64,000 nucleotides of DNA from Desulfovibrio sp. ZJ369 (GTDB taxonomy: Bacteria > Desulfobacterota > Desulfovibrionia > Desulfovibrionales > Desulfovibrionaceae): NCBI RefSeq assembly GCF_011039085.1, contig NZ_JAAKEI010000010.1:1-64000 (forward strand). Direction: 5' to 3'. The notes under the pieces were generated by a model. That model made no database searches. It was not told the origin of the DNA and saw only the letters and a list, made by a program, of their open reading frames with translations. Numbering within the stretch: the first letter of the stretch is position 1; every line of letters starts with the position of its first letter. A program made the translations under genes and the position numbers. This document shows, piece after piece, positions 59,399 to 64,000 of this stretch.

Positions 59399-60110
59399 TC
59401 ACTTTAGGAGTGATAAAAGCTCATCAATACTTCCAGTGACCCTGACCCTGGCAAACAAAGCCAAACTCATGTTCACCATTTCCTGAGAGCGACTGACAAC
59501 ACAAGTACGACGATGGAATTGCGCCAGCCAATGCCTTTGCAAAAAAGTATTCTGCTCCATCTGGCAGGTATTGGCTTTTCCCTGGCGCAGCGATCGGAAA
59601 CCTATCACTTCGGCAGAGCATACATATCTATTCGTAACAATACGTTTTTCTTTCAGAATACTGATTTTTTACTGAGTTTCAGGAGGGTTTTGGCACTGCG
59701 ATCACCACATATCCACCCGATGAAAGCTCTGCTTGTATGGTCAATAACTTTCCATATCCAAATTGCTTGTGTTTTTTAGCAATAAAATGGTGCATTTCAT
59801 CAATTTCAATTTCTTCAAATTGAGCTTTTTGAAAGAATTCTTCATGTTCTTTTGCGTACTTATAATAATCATCTTTAACCCATCGCAGTATTGTTTGAGT
59901 GCTCACACCAATAATTTTACCAGTCATGCGCATAGAAATACCAGACAGATAAAACAATAATGCTAATATCTTATCTCGTTCCGGTCTTCCCCTTGGGGTC
60001 ATTTTTGTGAACTGATAACAACATTCCTTACATTTATAGCGTTGTTTGCCATGAAGAAAACCATCTTTGACACATGCGCTTGATCCACACTTTATACATG
60101 TTGGCTCCAT
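59399..60110 (-). pseudogene. Frame-disrupted IS1-family transposase
   Basis: Two open pieces together resemble the transposase at 187-894: 60110-59679 (zinc ribbon MEPTCIKCGSSACVKDGF, CKECC; helix-turn-helix; EIEIDEMHHFI) and 59608-59399 (HWLAQFHRRTCVVSRSQEMV and an end). Between them the frame breaks and much of the core, including TDGW-like residues, is lost or scrambled. It is a different IS1 lineage from the one at the left edge. AAGGAG precedes the ATG. Confidence 0.8.
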
Positions 60111-60314
60111 ATTGTCTCCTTGCCATGCAAGGATAACACTTTTTTTTATCGTTTGTCACTCTGAAAGTCATAACATCACGGCAAGCGATTTCTTGCTTGA
60201 GAAGAAGAAATCAGGTAAGCAAAATTTTTTTTGACAGGGGTAAATATATGTACATCACAAGTTCGTAGTCTCTCCTGCGCCCGGCGCCGTCAGTATTTTC
60301 AAAGTGAACTTGCG
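60111..60314. other. Short intergenic stretch right of the IS remnants
   Basis: AT-rich, with TTGACA at about 60228, which could be an outward promoter or leftover IS end. No gene or clear inverted repeat is seen. Confidence 0.4.
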
Positions 60315-61547
60315 CTACACATTCAGATTCAGTCCGGACAGCATGGACAGGTTGCCGTTAGAATACATGCCGAAATAGGAACTGGCATCGTTGGAGCCGG
60401 CCCACCACGCGGCCATGGATTCGATCTGGATGCGTTTGCGCATCTCGTTGGGAGCAATCTGCATGGCCTTGCGGGCATCCTCGATGCCGGACAGGACATC
60501 GATCTGCAGGAATTTTTTGACCAGAGCGGGATTTTCATCAAAGAATTGCTGGATCTTGTCGCGATCCGCGCTGTCGCTGATGATTGACACGCTGCCGTCA
60601 GGATTTATTTGAAGAGAAAAATCGGTGTTCGGGTCAATGCCCAGGCTATCCATGCCGGTTTGGATTTTTTTGCCCAGGTCGTTTTCCTTGTCCAGCACGT
60701 TCTGGATGTCCTTGAGATCCGAGTTGTTGACCGTAATCCGCACCGTGCCTTCGGCCCCCAGCTTCAGGCTGACAGCCGAGGCATCCACATCCCGCTTTTC
60801 CAGCTGCTCTTTGACCGCGTCGGCCAGATCGGGATTTTCCGACAGCCATTGATTGATCGCCTCCGCCTTTTCATGCTCGCCGCTGACCACGAGATTGCCC
60901 CCGGCATCGAACGCAAAAGCAATGCCCGCGCTCAGATCCACGCCCATAGTGTTCAGGGCCTTGCGCACATCCTCGCTCAGCTCCGCGTCGCCATCCAAAA
61001 CTTTTTGCATAGTGTCATTGGTCGCATTGACCACGCTCAATTTGCCGGATGCGCCGATGCGCATTTCAATCCTGGCGTTGGCGTCGATGCCTGCGTCTGC
61101 AAGATTTTTACGAAGATCCTTGCCCAGGGAAGGGTTGGCGTCCAGCCAGGCCTGCACGGTTTTTTTATCCGAGGCGTTGTCGCTGTTGGCCGTGATCGAG
61201 CCATCTTTGTTGAGAGTGAAGGTCAGGGCGCCCGGATCCTTGACGCCTGTCCGGGCAAGCCCGTCTTTCACGCCTTGTGTGAATTCGTTTTTGAGCTGTT
61301 CCCTGTACTTGCTGATCTGGCTGAACGTCACCCGGCTGTCGCTGGAAAGCCCCATGGCGTCCATGGCGTACCTGGTCAGCTCCACCATGCTGGAAAGCTG
61401 GCTGCTCATGGAGGCATTCTTGCCGAACAGACTGCTCAGGCCGCTTGCCGAAGAGCTTTTGGCAGAACCGGCGGAAGTATTTTTCAGCTGCTGGTTCTGC
61501 CACTGAAAGATCATATTATTATAATTGCTTATGCCTGATACGCTCAT
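60315..61547 (-). CDS. Hypothetical protein with ~50-residue tandem repeats
   Basis: A 410-aa protein I do not recognise. The N-terminus (MSVSGISNYNNMIFQWQNQQ) has no signal peptide and looks like the starts of some flagellar or filament-associated proteins. A Ser-rich linker and helices follow to ~110. From ~110 to ~345 there are four imperfect repeats, each with a strand pair holding a Gly turn (FTLNKDGSITANSD, FAFDAGGNLVVSGE, LKLGAEGTVRITVN, LQINPDGSVSIISD) and a helical part with a W/F-L-x-x-NP-x-L pattern (AWLDANPSLGKDL, QWLSENPDLADAV, QFFDENPALVKKF). The repeat unit suggests a modular structural or adhesive role. Upstream neighbours give no hint. Confidence 0.75.
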   Translation of the reverse strand: MSVSGISNYNNMIFQWQNQQLKNTSAGSAKSSSASGLSSLFGKNASMSSQLSSMVELTRYAMDAMGLSSDSRVTFSQISKYREQLKNEFTQGVKDGLARTGVKDPGALTFTLNKDGSITANSDNASDKKTVQAWLDANPSLGKDLRKNLADAGIDANARIEMRIGASGKLSVVNATNDTMQKVLDGDAELSEDVRKALNTMGVDLSAGIAFAFDAGGNLVVSGEHEKAEAINQWLSENPDLADAVKEQLEKRDVDASAVSLKLGAEGTVRITVNNSDLKDIQNVLDKENDLGKKIQTGMDSLGIDPNTDFSLQINPDGSVSIISDSADRDKIQQFFDENPALVKKFLQIDVLSGIEDARKAMQIAPNEMRKRIQIESMAAWWAGSNDASSYFGMYSNGNLSMLSGLNLNV

Positions 61548-61705
61548 ATTTCCCCCGGCAGATTTTACCGTTGCAGGGCACAGGGACCTTTTTCACGGCA
61601 AAATGCAAAGATCAGACCAGGCCTGTCCGACGCTTTCCGCGCACGCGCTGCGCAACGGGCTTTGAAAAGATGGACAGAAGACTCTAAATAAGCTAGTCAT
61701 GACAC

Positions 61706-62704
61706 ATGGCAGTACATTCTTCCATGCTGGAGACAGTGGAGTTTGACGACCCGGCCCTTGCCAACCAGCTTTTCGGCCCTCACAATGCGCATCTTGATTT
61801 GTTGGCCGCGGCCAGCGGCGCGCGGATCAGCACCCGCGGCACAAGCCTCTTTGTTGAAAGCCCGGATCAGGACGCGCGGCAGGCTCTGTGCAGTGCCTTC
61901 CTGCAGTTGTATGAATTGCTGCGCGGCGGCCTCGCCCTGAGCCAGCAGGATATTGCCCGCGCCTATGCCATGCTCAGGGCCGACCCGGGGCTGAATCTCG
62001 CGCAGATCTACCGGGACGCGGTTTTTGTGAACACGCCGCGCAAAACCGTGGCTGCGCGCAATGTGGCCCAGAAGACATATCTGGATCTTCTGCGGCGCAA
62101 TGAGCTGGTCTTTGCCGTGGGCCCGGCGGGCACGGGCAAAACCTATTTGGCTGTGGCAATGGCGCTGTCCATGTTGCAGCAGCACCGGGTCAAGCGCATT
62201 GTGCTTACCCGGCCCGCGGTTGAGGCGGGGGAGCGGCTGGGCTTTCTGCCCGGCGATCTGGCCGAAAAGGTCAATCCGTATCTGCGGCCGCTTTACGACG
62301 CCCTGCATGATATGATGCCCCAGCCCAAGGTGGCTTCCATGCTGGAAGTGGGTTCCATTGAAGTGGCTCCTCTGGCCTTCATGCGCGGCCGCACGCTCAA
62401 TGACGCCTTTATTATTCTGGACGAAGCGCAGAATACCACCCAGGAACAGATGAAAATGTTCCTGACCCGCATGGGCTTCGGCTCGCGCATGGCCGTGACC
62501 GGCGATACGACCCAGATTGACCTGCCGGTGCAGCCCGGCTGCGTGCGCCCCCGTTCCGGTTTGATCCATGCCCTCAGTATCCTGCATAACGTACCCGGCA
62601 TTGCCGTGCATCATTTCAGCAAGGCCGACGTCGTGCGTCACCCCCTTGTAGGAGCCATTGTAAGCGCATATGACCATGCAGAAAAAAACAGCGCGACCGT
62701 CTAG
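61706..62704 (+). CDS. ybeZ: PhoH/YbeZ-family ATPase
   Basis: A 332-aa P-loop ATPase of the PhoH family, linked to RNA metabolism and ribosome maturation. A KH-like N-terminal part (~1-110) precedes the ATPase: Walker A GPAGTGKTYLAVAMAL (~138-153), RPAVEAGERLGFLPGDL (~170-186), Walker B DAFIILDEAQNTTQEQ (~234-249), and TGDTTQIDLP. The next gene starts inside it, 35 bp before its end. The order phoH-pgpH (with ybeY usually next) is common in bacteria. Confidence 0.92.
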   Translation: MAVHSSMLETVEFDDPALANQLFGPHNAHLDLLAAASGARISTRGTSLFVESPDQDARQALCSAFLQLYELLRGGLALSQQDIARAYAMLRADPGLNLAQIYRDAVFVNTPRKTVAARNVAQKTYLDLLRRNELVFAVGPAGTGKTYLAVAMALSMLQQHRVKRIVLTRPAVEAGERLGFLPGDLAEKVNPYLRPLYDALHDMMPQPKVASMLEVGSIEVAPLAFMRGRTLNDAFIILDEAQNTTQEQMKMFLTRMGFGSRMAVTGDTTQIDLPVQPGCVRPRSGLIHALSILHNVPGIAVHHFSKADVVRHPLVGAIVSAYDHAEKNSATV

Positions 62705-64000
62705 CGTCCTGGCGCTTGCACGGACGCTGAAAATCCGGCACCACTGCGGCTGGGGTCTTGGTGCGCTGATCGGTACCCTGTTGCTGCTCTCTCTGCTGGC
62801 CGGGGCCAACTTCGAGGCTGTGCAGCGTTTTTATGTGGCCGGCCAGGTGGCGGAAAACGACGTCATTGCGGATCGGGACATCCTGGTGGAAGACACGCAG
62901 GCCACCAAGGCCCGCCGCAAGCAGGTGCTCTTGCTGCAGCCGCCGGTCTACGATCTGAGTCTGGAGCCCTATACGCTGTTTCAGGGCAGGATTTTGGAAA
63001 CCCTGCGCAGCCTTAACAGCGGGGATCACAAACCGGGGCCTGACGGGCCGCTGCAGCGCCTGATCGAGGAGCTGACGCCCGCCGTGGCCGACGAAGTCCT
63101 GCCGGAACTGGCCCTGCGGGAAGTTCAGACCTATTTGCTGAAAAAATTGCTGCCCCAGATCCGGGAGCGCATGGCCGAAGGGCTGGTGGGGGACATCCGC
63201 TCGGCCCGGGTTGGCCGTTCCGGAGCGATCATCCGCAACCTGGACAATAATACGGAAATTTTGCGCCCGGACATCAACGCCCTGCCGGATGTGCAATCCT
63301 TTCTGGCTGAAATTTCCTCGCAGATCCGTCAGGCTCCGAGCCTGAACCCGCAATCGCGGCGAGCGATCAATATTCTGCTCTCCGCCACCATGCCTGCTTC
63401 CCTGACCCTGAATCGCGAAGCCACCCAAAAGCGCGGGGCCGCCGTTGTCGCCACGGTGGAGCCGGTGTATTACCAGATCCAAAAAGGCGAGCTGGTGGTG
63501 CGCAAAGGCGAGCGGGTGAGCCGCGAGCAGCAGATTAAATTGCAGACATTATATAAATCCGCGGCCGATCCCATGCGCTGGACCACGGCAGGGGGGGCTT
63601 TTCTCTGTTCCCTGCTGCTTTCCATCGGTTTTTTCGTGGCGCCCAGCGGCAAGCCGGGCACGCCGCTGCGATGCAAAGACATGCTGCTCATTTCCCTGGT
63701 GCTGCTGCTGTTCTGCGCGGGAGCCAAGGGCGTGGATCTGCTGGGGCTGCGCATGGACAGCATAAGCCTGCTCAACGCTTTTGCCGTGGGTTTTCCCGTG
63801 GCCGGGGCCGTGGGCCTGGTGGCCATGGTTTTTGCGGCCAGGCGCTATTGCACCATGGGCCTTTTGCTCTCGTTCTTTTGCATGCTCATGTTTCGGGCCG
63901 ACTTTCCCTTTTTCATTTATCATTTTCTGGCCGGCATGCTGGCCACATGGCTGGTGACCAACGCGCAAAGCCGCCAGGATGTCGTCTGGAGCGTCATTCC
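62670..64000 (+). CDS. PgpH/YqfF-type 7TM HD phosphohydrolase, 3' end beyond window
   Basis: At least 443 codons of a protein that continues past the edge. An N-terminal membrane segment (LGALIGTLLLLSLLAG) is followed by an extracytoplasmic region of ~250 residues (the 7TMR-HDED type; YVAGQVAENDVIADRDILVE, VEPVYYQIQKGELVVRKGE, RVSREQQIKLQ), then several membrane helices (FLCSLLLSIGFFV, MLLISLVLLLFC, AGAVGLVAMVFAA). The catalytic HD domain, which would hydrolyse cyclic di-AMP, lies outside. It starts by overlapping phoH. The ATG at 62670 or 62676 may be used. Confidence 0.87.
   Translation, partial: MTMQKKTARPSSVLALARTLKIRHHCGWGLGALIGTLLLLSLLAGANFEAVQRFYVAGQVAENDVIADRDILVEDTQATKARRKQVLLLQPPVYDLSLEPYTLFQGRILETLRSLNSGDHKPGPDGPLQRLIEELTPAVADEVLPELALREVQTYLLKKLLPQIRERMAEGLVGDIRSARVGRSGAIIRNLDNNTEILRPDINALPDVQSFLAEISSQIRQAPSLNPQSRRAINILLSATMPASLTLNREATQKRGAAVVATVEPVYYQIQKGELVVRKGERVSREQQIKLQTLYKSAADPMRWTTAGGAFLCSLLLSIGFFVAPSGKPGTPLRCKDMLLISLVLLLFCAGAKGVDLLGLRMDSISLLNAFAVGFPVAGAVGLVAMVFAARRYCTMGLLLSFFCMLMFRADFPFFIYHFLAGMLATWLVTNAQSRQDVVWSVI

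Noticed and set aside
1-64000. CRISPR arrays, rRNA and tRNA genes
   Set aside because: No regularly spaced direct repeats, no rRNA-like sequence and no cloverleaf were seen; the many palindromic repeats are dispersed and bounded by AGAGC/GCTCT.

Overview
The window looks like a chromosomal segment of a Desulfovibrionaceae bacterium, most likely Bilophila or a close relative. The grounds are the G+C-rich coding sequence, a homotrimeric-type outer membrane porin, a urea transporter of the dvUT type, a complete urease operon (urease is a known Bilophila wadsworthia trait), and a sulfonate (3-sulfolactate) degradation cluster that would release sulfite for respiration. The genus is inferred from gene content, not from a marker gene.

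Layout. 0-1 kb: an IS1-family insertion sequence abutting the tail of an identical copy. 1-12 kb: an XRE-type regulator, a PaaI-like thioesterase, a Tim44-domain protein, a nitroreductase, a DUF4198 protein, an overlapping operon (metallo-beta-lactamase hydrolase, flavodoxin-type oxidoreductase, ComF), and a large TPR protein with two decayed GGDEF-like regions. 12.4-17.6 kb: a SNF2 helicase whose last ~405 bp are duplicated, with an Mrr restriction enzyme and fragments of HipA-like and RhuM-like genes between the copies. 17.7-40 kb: housekeeping and transport genes, namely an orphan peptide-binding protein, SpoT/Rel, a porin, YhaN/YhaO, a glycosyltransferase, livKHMGF, der and an RluC-type pseudouridine synthase. 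40.6-49 kb: ureABCEFGD, a urea transporter and amtB, which together import urea, hydrolyse it and handle the ammonium. 49-50.7 kb: two tandem FluC/CrcB fluoride channel subunits, a small membrane protein and an RRM protein.

51.1-59.0 kb is the most distinctive region. It holds a TctC binding protein and a fused TctA-TctB permease, then sulfolactate sulfo-lyase SuyAB, then a GntR/HutC regulator divergent from the (S)- and (R)-sulfolactate dehydrogenases SlcC and ComC. The two plus-strand transport/lyase promoters carry the same perfect 14-bp palindrome next to a TTGACA box, so the set is probably one regulon. The expected chemistry is import of either sulfolactate enantiomer, interconversion through sulfopyruvate, and cleavage of (R)-sulfolactate to pyruvate plus sulfite. 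The region ends at IS200 and IS1 remnants. 60-64 kb: a tandem-repeat protein of unknown function, a PhoH-like ATPase and the start of a PgpH-type HD hydrolase.

Intergenic DNA is full of palindromic modules that begin AGAGC and end GCTCT. They occur as short hairpins, ~139-bp composites and ~270-bp composites. At eight places the stop codon of a gene is the TAG of a TAGAGC module boundary. A second family, with 11-bp inverted ends in its better copy, occurs twice.
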